From Succinispira mobilis DSM 6222 (GTDB taxonomy: Bacteria > Bacillota > Negativicutes > Acidaminococcales > Succinispiraceae), in the NCBI RefSeq assembly GCF_000384135.1, contig NZ_KB913028.1:1205351-1269350 (forward strand): 64,000 nt of DNA. The letters run 5' to 3'. The position numbers and the translations under genes are program-made. Under the pieces are notes generated by a model. The model worked only from the letters and a program-made list of their open reading frames with translations. It had not been told where the DNA came from and did not search any database. This document shows positions 35,077-44,418 of the stretch, piece by piece; position 1 is the first letter of the stretch; every line of letters begins with the position of its first letter.

Positions 35077-36681
35077 ATGACAGAACTAATAAATGAGGTA
35101 AATAGACGAAGAACTTTTGCAATTATTTCACATCCTGATGCCGGTAAAACCACCTTGACAGAAAAGCTACTTCTGTACGGAGGCGCGATTCATTTGGCTG
35201 GAACTGTAAAATCGCGAAAATCTCAAAAACATGCCGTTTCTGATTGGATGGAGATAGAAAAGCAACGTGGAATTTCAGTCACATCAAGTGTTTTGCAATT
35301 TGATTATTCTGGTTTTAGAATTAATATTCTTGACACTCCTGGACATCAAGATTTTAGTGAAGATACTTACCGTACATTAATGGCAGCAGACAGTGCTGTA
35401 ATGTTAATTGATATTGCAAAAGGTGTGGAAGAACAAACAAAAAAATTATTTTGGGTTTGTAAAAAACGTAAATTACCGATATTCACATTTGTAAACAAAA
35501 TTGATAGGTTTGGCAGAACACCATTTGATCTAATGGATGAATTGGAGAAAGTACTTACTATAAATGCCTACCCAGTTACTTGGCCAATTGGCATTGAAGG
35601 AAATTATATTGGAATATATAATCGCCTTACTAAAGAAGTTGAACTATTTGCAACTGATAATCGGCGCGGACAAAAACAATTACTTTCAACTAAAGGGTCT
35701 TTAGAAGATGTAAAGATGAAAGATTTAATTGGACCAGAGTATTATGAGAATTTGCTTGCCGAAATAGAGCTTTTAGATATGGCTGGAGACTCTTTTGATG
35801 TTGAGAAAATTAAAGCTGGAGAGCTAACCCCGATGTTTTTCGGCAGTGCAATGACTAATTTTGGTGTTCAAGCATTTTTGGATAAATTTCTCGAACTCTC
35901 ACAACCGCCATTGCCACGAGTAACAAAAAATGGTTTTATAGAACCAACTGATGAAAACTTTTCTGCATTTATTTTTAAAATCCAAGCAAATATGAATCCA
36001 GCACATCGCGATCGTATAGCCTTTATGAGAATTTGCTCAGGAAAATTTGAAAAAGGCATGAGCGTGTATCATGTCCAAAGTGGTAAAGAAATAAAACTTT
36101 CGCAACCGCAACAATTTTTAGCGCAAGAACGAACTATAGTTGAAGATGCTTATTCTGGTGATATAATTGGTGTTTTTGATCCGGGAATTTTTGGTATAGG
36201 TGATACTTTGTGCTTAAGTAAAGAAAAACTTCAATTTGAAGATTTTCCTGTTTTTCCCCCTGAACAGTTTGCACGTGTCCAACCCAAAGATACAATGAAA
36301 AGAAAACAATTTGTTAAAGGCATGATACAGCTGGCGCAGGAAGGTGCTGTTCAAGTATTTCGTCAACCTGACATAGGAATAGAGAGTTTTGTAGTTGGTA
36401 CAGTTGGCAGTCTTCAACTAGATGTGCTTGAATATCGCTTGAAAAACGAATATGGAGCAACGTTATTAATAAATAATCTTAGCTATAGTCTATCACGTTG
36501 GATTTTAGGGGAAAAGAAAGATATCGATGCGATTAAAGGTATTGATAATGGTATGCTTCTCGTAGATACAAAAGACCGTCCGGTTATTTTAGTTAATAAC
36601 GAATGGAGTCTTAATTGGCTTATCGAAAGAAACCCTAATTTAGAATTTTTAGTAGTTCCAACTGATGCAAGAAAAATATAA
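35077..36681 (+). CDS. prfC: Peptide chain release factor 3
   Basis: RF3 is a GTPase that removes RF1/RF2 from the ribosome after termination. The 534-residue protein has the G1 motif SHPDAGKTTLTEKLL (near residue 18), switch and G3 DTPGHQDFSEDT, and the NKIDRFGR G4 region. QRGISVTSS separates it from EF-G and LepA. Length and domain order are normal. RBS GCGGAGG precedes the ATG. Confidence 0.96.
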   Translation: MTELINEVNRRRTFAIISHPDAGKTTLTEKLLLYGGAIHLAGTVKSRKSQKHAVSDWMEIEKQRGISVTSSVLQFDYSGFRINILDTPGHQDFSEDTYRTLMAADSAVMLIDIAKGVEEQTKKLFWVCKKRKLPIFTFVNKIDRFGRTPFDLMDELEKVLTINAYPVTWPIGIEGNYIGIYNRLTKEVELFATDNRRGQKQLLSTKGSLEDVKMKDLIGPEYYENLLAEIELLDMAGDSFDVEKIKAGELTPMFFGSAMTNFGVQAFLDKFLELSQPPLPRVTKNGFIEPTDENFSAFIFKIQANMNPAHRDRIAFMRICSGKFEKGMSVYHVQSGKEIKLSQPQQFLAQERTIVEDAYSGDIIGVFDPGIFGIGDTLCLSKEKLQFEDFPVFPPEQFARVQPKDTMKRKQFVKGMIQLAQEGAVQVFRQPDIGIESFVVGTVGSLQLDVLEYRLKNEYGATLLINNLSYSLSRWILGEKKDIDAIKGIDNGMLLVDTKDRPVILVNNEWSLNWLIERNPNLEFLVVPTDARKI

Positions 36682-36700
36682 GATTTAGGTGTTGACAATT

Positions 36701-38305
36701 ATGCTTACACAATCACGTGGAATAAGTTTATTTAAAAGAATTACGATGTTGGTAACTTTTATGATTTTATGTTCTCTATTAGTAAGCAGCACTTTAATTA
36801 CGAAGCGTGTCCCCGATGTTTTTCAAGAAAAGCTAGGAAGCAGTGCCATGAGTGTAGCTGCAGTTGTATCTAATAACCAAAAAATTATCGAACTAATAAA
36901 TTCTACACGCATCGAAGATTATATTCTAATGGAAGAGATAGTAAATGCTACTTCTAAAGCTACTAATTCTAATATAGCTGTTTTAAATATAAATAAACAA
37001 GTTATTTTAGAAAAAACCGCAACTGCTAACAAAGCAGAGTTTAATAAACAAATAATAGAAGCATTTAAACGTGATGATTTTTATGATAATATTGTAGATA
37101 GCAAGCAACGTTTGTTTTTTGCCGATCAAGTAAAAAACACAGTATATGGACCTCATGGTGAGAAGCTTGGTTATGTTTTTGTGGCATTCCCTAAAAATGT
37201 ACTTTCGGACTTAACTAATGAAACAATTATATTGATAATAATTTCAAGTATAATTGGTTTATTTGTAGGTGTTGCTGGGGCTGTATATACTGCCAAAAGC
37301 ATTAAAGATGTATTGTTAGGGCTAGAACCAGAAACTGTTGCTCAGATAGTTCAGGAACAACGGGCTATTTTAAATTCAGTTCGCGAAGGAGTTATAGCGA
37401 GTGATCGACATGGCAGAATAACTCTTTTAAATGCTGTAGCACAAGATATATTTGCGCAAACTGGAATTAAAGAAAAAAATTATCTAGGAAAGAACATTAA
37501 TATATTTTTTAATGATAGCTCTTTTTTGGAAGTATTAAGTAAGGGGAAAAGTATTTACAATGTAGATGAAAATATCTATGGTACATTACTGATTCTAAAT
37601 ATCTTACCCGTTAAGGTTAATAATGTAGTAGTGGGTGTAGTTGCAACATTTAGAAAGAAAACTGAAATCGAAGAGTTAGCCGCACAACTTACAGGTGTTA
37701 AAACCTATGCTGAGGCATTACGCGCAAATACGCACGAGTTTATGAATAAACTACATGTAATTTTAGGCTTAATACAACTACAAGCTTATGATGATTTAAA
37801 GAACTATATAAAAGAAATTGCGGACTATCAGCATGGTGAAATAACAAGAATTAATAAACATATAAAAAATGCTATATTAAGTGGTTTTATTTTAGGCAAA
37901 AGTAATCGAGCAAAAGAATTGGGTATTGAATTTATATTAGCTGATGATAGTGAATTGCATGCAAATATTCCCCACGATTTGACCCATAAGATAATTTTAA
38001 TCCTAGGAAACCTTATAACCAATGCTTTTGATTCAATAACGCTTAATAAAACTTCGGAACAAATAGTATTTTTAACTATTAAAAACTATCAAAATGAGAT
38101 TTTTATTATGATAGAAGACTCCGGTCCAGGAATGACGGAAGAAGTCTTGCAAAAAGCTTTTGACAAAGATTTTTCAACTAAAGGCCAAGAGCGAGGCATT
38201 GGTTTATATCTTGTTAAACAAACAATTAAAGAATTAGGTGGCAATATTGAAATAGATTCTAAACTTGGACAAGGTACAATTTTCACAATAAAATTGCCTC
38301 TATAA
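36701..38305 (+). CDS. CitA/DcuS-type sensor histidine kinase
   Basis: The 534-residue kinase has TM1 (about 11-33), an extracytoplasmic sensor domain of the citrate/C4-dicarboxylate PAS type (about 34-172), TM2 (about 173-196), a cytoplasmic PAS domain (about 215-320) and a kinase core. The phospho-acceptor is H345 in ANTHEFMNKLH; the N-box ILGNLITNAFDSI and G-boxes DSGPGM and GIGLYL follow. ATG 36701 with AGGTG upstream is preferred to GTG 36689. It pairs with the response regulator 17 bases downstream. The ligand is probably a small carboxylate; no dicarboxylate transporter is adjacent. Confidence 0.93.
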   Translation: MLTQSRGISLFKRITMLVTFMILCSLLVSSTLITKRVPDVFQEKLGSSAMSVAAVVSNNQKIIELINSTRIEDYILMEEIVNATSKATNSNIAVLNINKQVILEKTATANKAEFNKQIIEAFKRDDFYDNIVDSKQRLFFADQVKNTVYGPHGEKLGYVFVAFPKNVLSDLTNETIILIIISSIIGLFVGVAGAVYTAKSIKDVLLGLEPETVAQIVQEQRAILNSVREGVIASDRHGRITLLNAVAQDIFAQTGIKEKNYLGKNINIFFNDSSFLEVLSKGKSIYNVDENIYGTLLILNILPVKVNNVVVGVVATFRKKTEIEELAAQLTGVKTYAEALRANTHEFMNKLHVILGLIQLQAYDDLKNYIKEIADYQHGEITRINKHIKNAILSGFILGKSNRAKELGIEFILADDSELHANIPHDLTHKIILILGNLITNAFDSITLNKTSEQIVFLTIKNYQNEIFIMIEDSGPGMTEEVLQKAFDKDFSTKGQERGIGLYLVKQTIKELGGNIEIDSKLGQGTIFTIKLPL

Positions 38306-38322
38306 ATAAAGGAGTGTTAAGT

Positions 38323-39027
38323 GTGATTAGAATTTTAGTAGTAGAAGACGACCCGATGGTAGGTAAATTTCACGAGCATTATATTAAGCAATTAAAAGAT
38401 TTTGAATTAATTGATACAGCAAGAACTAGTGAACAGGCACTGAAATTTTTAGAAAAACAGTCATATGACTTAGTTTTGTTAGATATTTTTATGCCTGGAA
38501 TTGATGGTCTTCAATTATTGAAAGAAATTCGTAATAAAAATTTCAATGTTGATGTAATTGTCATTTCGGCAGCTAATGAAAAAGAGCAGATTCAAACTGC
38601 TATGCGCTTTGGCGCAGTTGATTATATTATTAAGCCATTTGAGTTTGAAAGATTTAATTTAGCGCTAAATAATTATAAACTCCGAAGGACCAATTTGGAA
38701 AATTTAACTCAAGTGAAGCAAGAAGATTTAGACAAAAATTTAACAATTAAGGAAACCCCTTCCGATACAAATGTTCCTAAAGGACTAGATAAAAACACCT
38801 TAAAATTAATTTGGGAAATAATTTTAAAACAAGAAAACATGTTTACTACTGATGAAATAGCCTCTTCGGCTGGAATTTCCCGTGTTTCTATAAGAAAGTA
38901 CTTAGAATTCTTCAAATCTTTAAATGTTCTGTCTTTAGAACTACATCGAGGTTCTGTAGGCCGACCAATCTATAAATACAAGTGTTTAGATAAATCTTCT
39001 TCAATAATTAATCATTATGTAGAGTAA
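38323..39027 (+). CDS. CitB/DcuR-type response regulator
   Basis: The 234-residue protein has an N-terminal receiver with D9, D10, the phospho-site D54 (LLDIFMP) and the K of IIKPFEFERF, then a linker and a C-terminal HTH (about 165-225; TTDEIASSAGISRVSIRKYL). This layout is that of CitB/DcuR partners of CitA/DcuS kinases. GTG 38323 has AAGGAG at the right distance; the GTG at 38314 overlaps it. Its target genes are not in the window. Confidence 0.92.
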   Translation: MIRILVVEDDPMVGKFHEHYIKQLKDFELIDTARTSEQALKFLEKQSYDLVLLDIFMPGIDGLQLLKEIRNKNFNVDVIVISAANEKEQIQTAMRFGAVDYIIKPFEFERFNLALNNYKLRRTNLENLTQVKQEDLDKNLTIKETPSDTNVPKGLDKNTLKLIWEIILKQENMFTTDEIASSAGISRVSIRKYLEFFKSLNVLSLELHRGSVGRPIYKYKCLDKSSSIINHYVE

Positions 39028-39038
39028 GGAAAAAAATT

Positions 39039-39773
39039 ATGTTAGCTAAAATATTAGGTATAAGTGTTGCTTGTTATACCATGCAAGAAACTATTGATTT
39101 TTTATTAAAAAGACTTTTGAATCAGCAAAAGACTTTCGTGGTAACAGCTAATGCTGAAATTATAATGCTCGCCCAAAACAATAAAGAGTTTAATAGAATA
39201 ATAACAAAAGAAGCAGAACTAGTATTACCAGATGGGGCAGGAGTGGTCTTAGCTGCACGTTATTTAGGATATCATATGCCAGAACGTGTTGCAGGGTGTG
39301 ATTTAGTATCTGAAATTTTAAAAGTAGCCGCGGACCAAAATTTAAAAGTTTATTTTTTGGGTGCTGCACCAAAAATTGCACAAAAAGCTAGTGAATTATC
39401 CATTGAAAAAAATCCCGGTTTAAAAATTGCGGGAGTTCGCGATGGATTTTTTTCTGATGCAGATGTTCAGGATATAATAGATGCCATCAATGCTAGTGAA
39501 GCTGATATCTTGCTAGTAGCATTGGGGGTACCTAAACAAGAAATTTTTCTTAATCAGTATCGTGAACAATTAAAACCCAACTTACTGATTGGAGTTGGTG
39601 GCACATTCGATGTAATGGCTGGAAATGTAAAACGTGCACCAGTTTTTATGCAAAAAAACAATTTAGAGTGGCTATATCGTTTTTTAATGCAGCCTAGCAG
39701 ATTCTTAAGAATTTTAGCAATTCCTAAATTTATTTTTAAAGTATTTTGCAGTAAATTATTAGACAAACAATAA
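39039..39773 (+). CDS. WecG/TagA/CpsF-family glycosyltransferase (GT26)
   Basis: GT26 enzymes add ManNAc or ManNAcA to a lipid-linked sugar. The 244-residue product has VTANAEIIMLA, the LVLPDGAGVVLAAR motif with the catalytic aspartate, VRDGFFSD, and DILLVALGVPKQE. The C-terminal basic/hydrophobic stretch that anchors it to the membrane is present. It lies 12 bases after the response regulator and is followed by psd-pssA, so an envelope-building theme begins here. Exact sugar unknown. Confidence 0.9.
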   Translation: MLAKILGISVACYTMQETIDFLLKRLLNQQKTFVVTANAEIIMLAQNNKEFNRIITKEAELVLPDGAGVVLAARYLGYHMPERVAGCDLVSEILKVAADQNLKVYFLGAAPKIAQKASELSIEKNPGLKIAGVRDGFFSDADVQDIIDAINASEADILLVALGVPKQEIFLNQYREQLKPNLLIGVGGTFDVMAGNVKRAPVFMQKNNLEWLYRFLMQPSRFLRILAIPKFIFKVFCSKLLDKQ

Positions 39774-39839
39774 TATATATACTATAATAATATCTTGATA
39801 TAAATATTTTAAAAGTAATATGAAAGGTAAGGTGAGTGA

Positions 39840-40475
39840 ATGGTAAAAGCTCCCATTGTTAAAGACGGTCATTTTATTATAGCTTTTTTCTTGGTTTTAA
39901 CAACAATAACTGCTATTTTTGGCGATATATATTGGAGCATTATCCCCGGTGTATTGGTATTATTCTTTATGTTTTTCTTTAGAAACCCAAATCGAAAGGT
40001 AATTTTAGATGATAAACTATTATTGTCGCCCGCAGATGGGATGGTTATGGGTGTCGAGGATATTTATGATGAAGAATTTCTTCAAGAACCAGCTACAAAA
40101 GTAACAATATTCTTGTCTGTGTTTGATGTTCATATTAATAGAAGTCCTATGCGTGGCGAAATTAAATATCAACGTTACACTTGTGGCGGATTTCGTCCAG
40201 CATACAAAAAATCTGCTTCCTTTGAAAATGAGCGTCATGCCATTGGAATTGATAATGGAAAAATAAAAATTCTAGTAATTCAAGTAGCTGGTTTATTAGC
40301 TCGAAGAATTGTTTCTTGGGTAACTTTGGGACATAATATCGAACAAGGACAGAGATATGGGATGATCAAATTTGGTTCAAGTACAGAATTAATATTGCCT
40401 AAAAATGTTACAGTTTTAGTAAAAAAAGGAAAAAGAGTTATTGGTGGTAAAACTGTAATTGGAAGGATTGATTAA
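39840..40475 (+). CDS. psd: Phosphatidylserine decarboxylase (short archaeal-type/Psd-A)
   Basis: Psd makes phosphatidylethanolamine from phosphatidylserine and matures by self-cleavage to a pyruvoyl enzyme. The 211-residue protein has two N-terminal membrane helices, LSPADGMVMG, the IFLSVFDVHINRSP motif, and the processing site KFGSSTEL (cleavage at the first serine). Length fits the short type. It is 3 bases ahead of pssA. The pair gives phosphatidylethanolamine as a main lipid, as in Negativicutes and Gram-negatives. Confidence 0.95.
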   Translation: MVKAPIVKDGHFIIAFFLVLTTITAIFGDIYWSIIPGVLVLFFMFFFRNPNRKVILDDKLLLSPADGMVMGVEDIYDEEFLQEPATKVTIFLSVFDVHINRSPMRGEIKYQRYTCGGFRPAYKKSASFENERHAIGIDNGKIKILVIQVAGLLARRIVSWVTLGHNIEQGQRYGMIKFGSSTELILPKNVTVLVKKGKRVIGGKTVIGRID

Positions 40476-40477
40476 AT

Positions 40478-41167
40478 TTGCGAAGTGTAATTCCTAATGC
40501 GTTAACCTCATTAAATTTGATTTTCGGAGTGTTATCAATTTTATCAACTATTAAAGCTGACTATTGTTTGGCTGGTATTTATATTATTTTGGCTATGATT
40601 GCTGATGCTTTAGACGGGAGAGCTGCGCGTTACTTCGGTGTAAGTGGTGATTTTGGTAAAGAACTTGATTCACTGTGTGATTTAGGCTCTTTCGGAGTAG
40701 CACCGGCAATTTTAATTTATCAGCATTCTTTATCTACCAATGGTAATATTGCCATTGGAGTAATACTAATGTTTGCTGTTTGTGGAGCGATGCGTTTAGC
40801 ACGTTTTAATGTTAACGTTTCAACTGTACAAGGCTTTTTTATGGGGATGCCAATCCCTGCAGCAGGATGTATGATAGCTACATTTGTAATTGCAGATTTG
40901 CAAGGTCTAAGTCCTACTATAATTTTGTATTCAGTCTTAGTTTTAGGATATTTAATGGTAAGCAATATAAAATACCCTGATTTTAAGGGCAAAGGAAATC
41001 CTATTAAGCCTGTATCAACAATAATTACAACTTTTAGTATGCTTTACATTGTTTATTTGCTTGGCATAGAAAATATTTATCGAACAATTCCTTTTTTAGT
41101 GTTTCTGTCATATTCGCTATTAGGGATATTTAATAGTGTCTATTGCTTAGTATTTGCAAAGCGCTAA
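40478..41167 (+). CDS. pssA: CDP-diacylglycerol-serine O-phosphatidyltransferase
   Basis: The 229-residue membrane enzyme makes phosphatidylserine. The CDP-alcohol phosphotransferase motif DALDGRAARYFG...DFGKELDSLCD carries all four catalytic aspartates. About seven membrane helices are present. It starts with TTG (40478) after GGAAGG, 2 bases after psd, so the two are coupled. Confidence 0.95.
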   Translation: MRSVIPNALTSLNLIFGVLSILSTIKADYCLAGIYIILAMIADALDGRAARYFGVSGDFGKELDSLCDLGSFGVAPAILIYQHSLSTNGNIAIGVILMFAVCGAMRLARFNVNVSTVQGFFMGMPIPAAGCMIATFVIADLQGLSPTIILYSVLVLGYLMVSNIKYPDFKGKGNPIKPVSTIITTFSMLYIVYLLGIENIYRTIPFLVFLSYSLLGIFNSVYCLVFAKR

Positions 41168-41242
41168 ATTTTCTTTGTAAATAAAAAAAGAAAACGTATG
41201 GAATACCATAACGTTTGCCAAATTAAAGGGGAGTTTATTTTA

Positions 41243-42526
41243 ATGGTACATTTTTTTGACTTGATAATGTTGCCACTGCAGTTTTTAATTGTTTTTTTCA
41301 CTTTGTATTATTTCACAATATCTTTCTTTGGAATGTTTAAAAAACAGGAAGAAAAAATAAAAACACCTAAAACTACTTTTGCGGTTATTGTAGCTGCACA
41401 TAATGAAGAGACTGTTATTGGACAGTTGGTAGAAAATTTGCATGTGTTAAATTATCCAAATGAACTGTACGATATCTTTGTTATTGCTGATAATTGTAAA
41501 GATAATACAGCAAAAATAGCTTCAAGAGCAGGCGCTTTAGTTCATGAGCGGTTTAACGATCAAGAAAAAGGCAAGGGTTTTGCTATGGAGTGGATGTTTG
41601 ATCGATTGTTTAAAATGGAGAAAAAATATGATGCTGTAGTTGTTTTCGATGCAGATAATTTAGTTCATCCAGATTTTTTAAAGGAAATGAATAATCGTTA
41701 TCTCAAAGGTGAGAGAGTTATTCAAGGTTATTTAGATTCCAAAAATCCGAATGATACCTGGATAGCAGGGGTTTTTTCTATTTCTTTTTGGGTTGTAAAT
41801 CACGTATGGCATTTAGCAAAATATAATCTTGGCCTGACAAGTGTTTTAGGCGGTACGGGTATGTGTATTTCTACTGAAGTTCTACGTGAACACGGTTGGG
41901 GTGCAACTTGTTTAACCGAGGATATGGAGTTTACCATGAAAGCTTTGCTTAAAGGAATTCCTACAACTTGGGCACATGATGCTATTGTGTATGATGAGAA
42001 ACCTTTAACTTTTATTCAATCCTGGAAACAAAGAAAACGTTGGGCTCAAGGGCATTTTGACGTTGCGGGTCGTTACTTTTTTAAAATTTTAAAAGCGGGA
42101 CTTTTAAAAAGAGATATTGTTTTATTAGATGCTTTAGTGCATTTATTCCAGCCGTATTTTCTTTTTATCTCAACAACATTTGTTTTATGTAGTTATATAT
42201 ATAACTTTATTCCTTTTTATACAAATGTTTTATATCAAATATTACCATGGGAAGTTTGGACTATCATTGCCGTTGGACAATATATTTTCCCAATGATTAT
42301 TTTAGCTAAAATTCACGCTTCATTGCGTTCTTGGTTATATTTAGCCTTATACCCGCTATTTATTTATAGTTGGATTCCAATTACGGTATTAGGATTCATT
42401 CATCGACATGATCATGAATGGAGTCATACAGAGCATACACGTGGGATATCATATCAAGACGTGCTAATCCCCTCTTCTTCCGAAATTGGACCTAAACAAG
42501 TTGTATTTAGTAAAAAAGAAGTTTAG
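41243..42526 (+). CDS. Membrane-bound family 2 glycosyltransferase
   Basis: The 427-residue processive-type GT2 has an N-terminal membrane helix (about 8-30), the nucleotide-sugar domain with VVAAHNEE, the DXD motif VFDADN, LTEDMEF and the QRKRWAQGHF (QxxRW) motif, then three or four C-terminal helices. This resembles synthases of beta-linked polysaccharides or of glycolipids. ATG 41243 follows AGGGGAG; the upstream ATG 41198 is rejected. The partner WecG-like gene upstream suggests surface glycan assembly; the product is unknown. Confidence 0.88.
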   Translation: MVHFFDLIMLPLQFLIVFFTLYYFTISFFGMFKKQEEKIKTPKTTFAVIVAAHNEETVIGQLVENLHVLNYPNELYDIFVIADNCKDNTAKIASRAGALVHERFNDQEKGKGFAMEWMFDRLFKMEKKYDAVVVFDADNLVHPDFLKEMNNRYLKGERVIQGYLDSKNPNDTWIAGVFSISFWVVNHVWHLAKYNLGLTSVLGGTGMCISTEVLREHGWGATCLTEDMEFTMKALLKGIPTTWAHDAIVYDEKPLTFIQSWKQRKRWAQGHFDVAGRYFFKILKAGLLKRDIVLLDALVHLFQPYFLFISTTFVLCSYIYNFIPFYTNVLYQILPWEVWTIIAVGQYIFPMIILAKIHASLRSWLYLALYPLFIYSWIPITVLGFIHRHDHEWSHTEHTRGISYQDVLIPSSSEIGPKQVVFSKKEV

Positions 42527-42535
42527 CAATTTATA

Positions 42536-42590
42536 AAAAAACGAGCCTTTTTGTAAAAACACAAATTACAAAATTAAAGGCTCGTTTTTA
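42536..42590 (+). terminator. Terminator after the GT2 gene
   Basis: AAAAACGAGCCTTT pairs with AAAGGCTCGTTTTT (42576-42589) around a 25-base loop and ends in Ts. Confidence 0.82.
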
Positions 42591-42611
42591 AATTAATTTA
42601 AGGAGTTCAAA

Positions 42612-43190
42612 ATGCAAATTTATAACACTATTTTACAAACAGGAATTTTGCAAGGCTATAATTTACTTGTTATTGATTTAACGAATTGCAAATTAAGTAG
42701 AATAAAAAAACAAGATCTAAAAAATATGATAACTGCACGATTGCAATTGGAAACTTGCGCATTTTTTTTGATAAAACTAAACAAGCACAACTTAGAAGAT
42801 AAATTTTGTTGCAAAAATCTAGAAATAATCAAAGAATATAATTACCACGTAGTTATAGAAACTGTTTATACAAATGTAGTAAATTTAGCGACTATTTTGC
42901 CTTATGCACAAACTTTAATAATGAGATTAAGTATTAATAATCAGGAACATTTTCATAAGGAATATCTGGAATATCATCGGTTGCTCTTCTTGTTAGAAAC
43001 TAGAAATTCTAATTTAGAAATTGAACTCGATTTACCTTTAGAATTGCTAGAAGATAGAAGTTTTCTAACTTTTTTGGGGGAATGTCAGGAAAAAGTGTCA
43101 ACACGTGTTTATGTACCTAGCTATACGAATGCAGTACAAGTTTTAAGTCGACTTTTTTTGAGAATTAGATTTTTACTTAAAGAGTTTTGA
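42612..43190 (+). CDS. Unknown protein resembling a radical-SAM activase domain without its cluster cysteines
   Basis: The 192-residue product has no N-terminal CxxxCxxC. Residues about 73-145 follow the pattern of pyruvate-formate-lyase activating enzymes (LEIIKEYNYHVVIET, NLATILPYA, LIMRLSI...EHFHKEYLEY), but the GGEP-type SAM-binding motif is not present. If the likeness is real it is a dead paralogue. AAGGAG precedes the ATG; a terminator lies only 22 bases upstream, so transcription may depend on read-through. Its end overlaps the convergent recombinase gene by 14 bases. Family assignment is tentative. Confidence 0.55.
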   Translation: MQIYNTILQTGILQGYNLLVIDLTNCKLSRIKKQDLKNMITARLQLETCAFFLIKLNKHNLEDKFCCKNLEIIKEYNYHVVIETVYTNVVNLATILPYAQTLIMRLSINNQEHFHKEYLEYHRLLFLLETRNSNLEIELDLPLELLEDRSFLTFLGECQEKVSTRVYVPSYTNAVQVLSRLFLRIRFLLKEF

Positions 43191-44181
43191 TGGGTATATT
43201 TTGTGTATATCGCTTGCTTAAAATATCTTGGATATGGGCATATTTACTAGTAGTCTTGGGATCAACATGTCCCAATTCTTTTTGTACTACAATTAAATCA
43301 TGTGTAGCTTGATATAACAGCGCACCAGTAGTATGCCGGAGTAGGTGACAAGAACGCCCACTATGATCGCCTTTCTCTTTTATTCCGGCACAAATAAACC
43401 AATAATCAATAACATCTCTAATAGCACAACGGCTAAGCCGTTTACCAGTATTATTATTACTTAGTGATGTGAATACAGGGGTTCCTAGAGTATCTTTTGC
43501 CTCACAACTAAGTTGACGTAAATCTAAATATGTTTTTAATAGATTTAAAACATCTTCTCGTGGTGCAATATAGCGATCTCGCCCCTTACCTTTTACTAAC
43601 ACTAAGCCTTTAGAAAAATCAATATCTTCACAGCTTAGTCGATGGGTTTCAACTGTGCGCAAACCTTGCAGACCCATAAGTGCGATTAGACTTTTAGCCC
43701 GTAAAAATTCTTCTTGTTCTTTCGCGATTTCACTATGCTCTGGAATTATATGAAAAAGATTCTCCAATTGCTCGACACTAATATATTTAGCTCCCTCAAT
43801 ATTAGCGGCTTTGCGTTGTTTCGGAGCTTTAACACCCAAAACAGGATTTTCTGGAATTATTTTTCGAGATAATGCAATTTCATAAAATCTTCTTAAAGCT
43901 GATAATTTTAAAGCTATAGTAGGGATTTCTAGTTTCAAACTTACTAGATAGTTACGATATTCAATTAAAATGTTTTTATCAACATTTAAAGGTTGCAACC
44001 CTTCGATCAAACACCATTCTAAATACTGACTAATATGTGAATAATATGTAATCAAAGTATCTTCCCGAGCAGATCCATCAGCTATATAACGTTTTAAATA
44101 TGTTTTGTAGTTAGCAAGAAAATTTTCACGAACTAATAATTCTTGCTTAAAAATTTGTACTTCACGAGTTTCAATATTCAT
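43177..44181 (-). CDS. Tyrosine recombinase (XerC/D-like integrase family)
   Basis: The 334-residue enzyme has an N-terminal core-binding SAM-like domain (about 15-105) and a catalytic domain with R175 (GLQGLRTVE), K197/K199 (VLVKGKGRDR), H279 and R282 (CHLLRHTTG), H305 (LGHVD) and nucleophile Y314 (SKYAHI). All catalytic residues are present, so it should cut and rejoin DNA. Its length is near 300-residue Xer proteins, but it lies apart from a xer-type locus. It is preceded by a perfect 25-bp inverted repeat and faces a ribbon-helix-helix/coiled-coil gene. No excisionase, att repeat or IS was found. Confidence 0.9.
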   Translation of the reverse strand: MNIETREVQIFKQELLVRENFLANYKTYLKRYIADGSAREDTLITYYSHISQYLEWCLIEGLQPLNVDKNILIEYRNYLVSLKLEIPTIALKLSALRRFYEIALSRKIIPENPVLGVKAPKQRKAANIEGAKYISVEQLENLFHIIPEHSEIAKEQEEFLRAKSLIALMGLQGLRTVETHRLSCEDIDFSKGLVLVKGKGRDRYIAPREDVLNLLKTYLDLRQLSCEAKDTLGTPVFTSLSNNNTGKRLSRCAIRDVIDYWFICAGIKEKGDHSGRSCHLLRHTTGALLYQATHDLIVVQKELGHVDPKTTSKYAHIQDILSKRYTQNIPIKTL

Positions 44182-44222
44182 TTCCTTTTCTCCTTCATTT
44201 TTTCACAGGATAAAACATAAGC

Positions 44223-44239
44223 GCCTCTTTTATAGAGGC
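44223..44239. promoter_or_regulatory. Small hairpin in the recombinase leader
   Basis: GCCTCT and AGAGGC around TTTAT. With the T-run after it on the plus strand it could be a weak terminator for plus-strand read-through; on the minus strand it lies in the recombinase leader. Confidence 0.35.
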
Positions 44240-44283
44240 TTTTATAAGAGAAATTCAACTCCTTAGAATTCCCATTATGAGGA

Positions 44284-44346
44284 GTTAAATATATTATAAA
44301 ACAGAACTCGATATTTTAGCAAGTTCTGTTTTATAATATATTTAAC
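44284..44346. repeat. Perfect 25-bp inverted repeat upstream of the recombinase
   Basis: Bases 44284-44308 and 44322-44346 are exact reverse complements around a 13-base loop. Each arm contains a TATAAT. On the minus strand TTGCTA...TATAAT (18-base spacing) runs toward the recombinase gene. It also partly competes with AACTCCT/AGGAGTT (44257-44263, 44280-44286). It may be a recombination, repressor or RNA-hairpin site. Confidence 0.7.
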
Positions 44347-44418
44347 TTTAAAATTAAGTGGAATATATAATTTTTTTTGACCCGCATACACATTAGCGCT
44401 CCATATACCTGGTGTATT

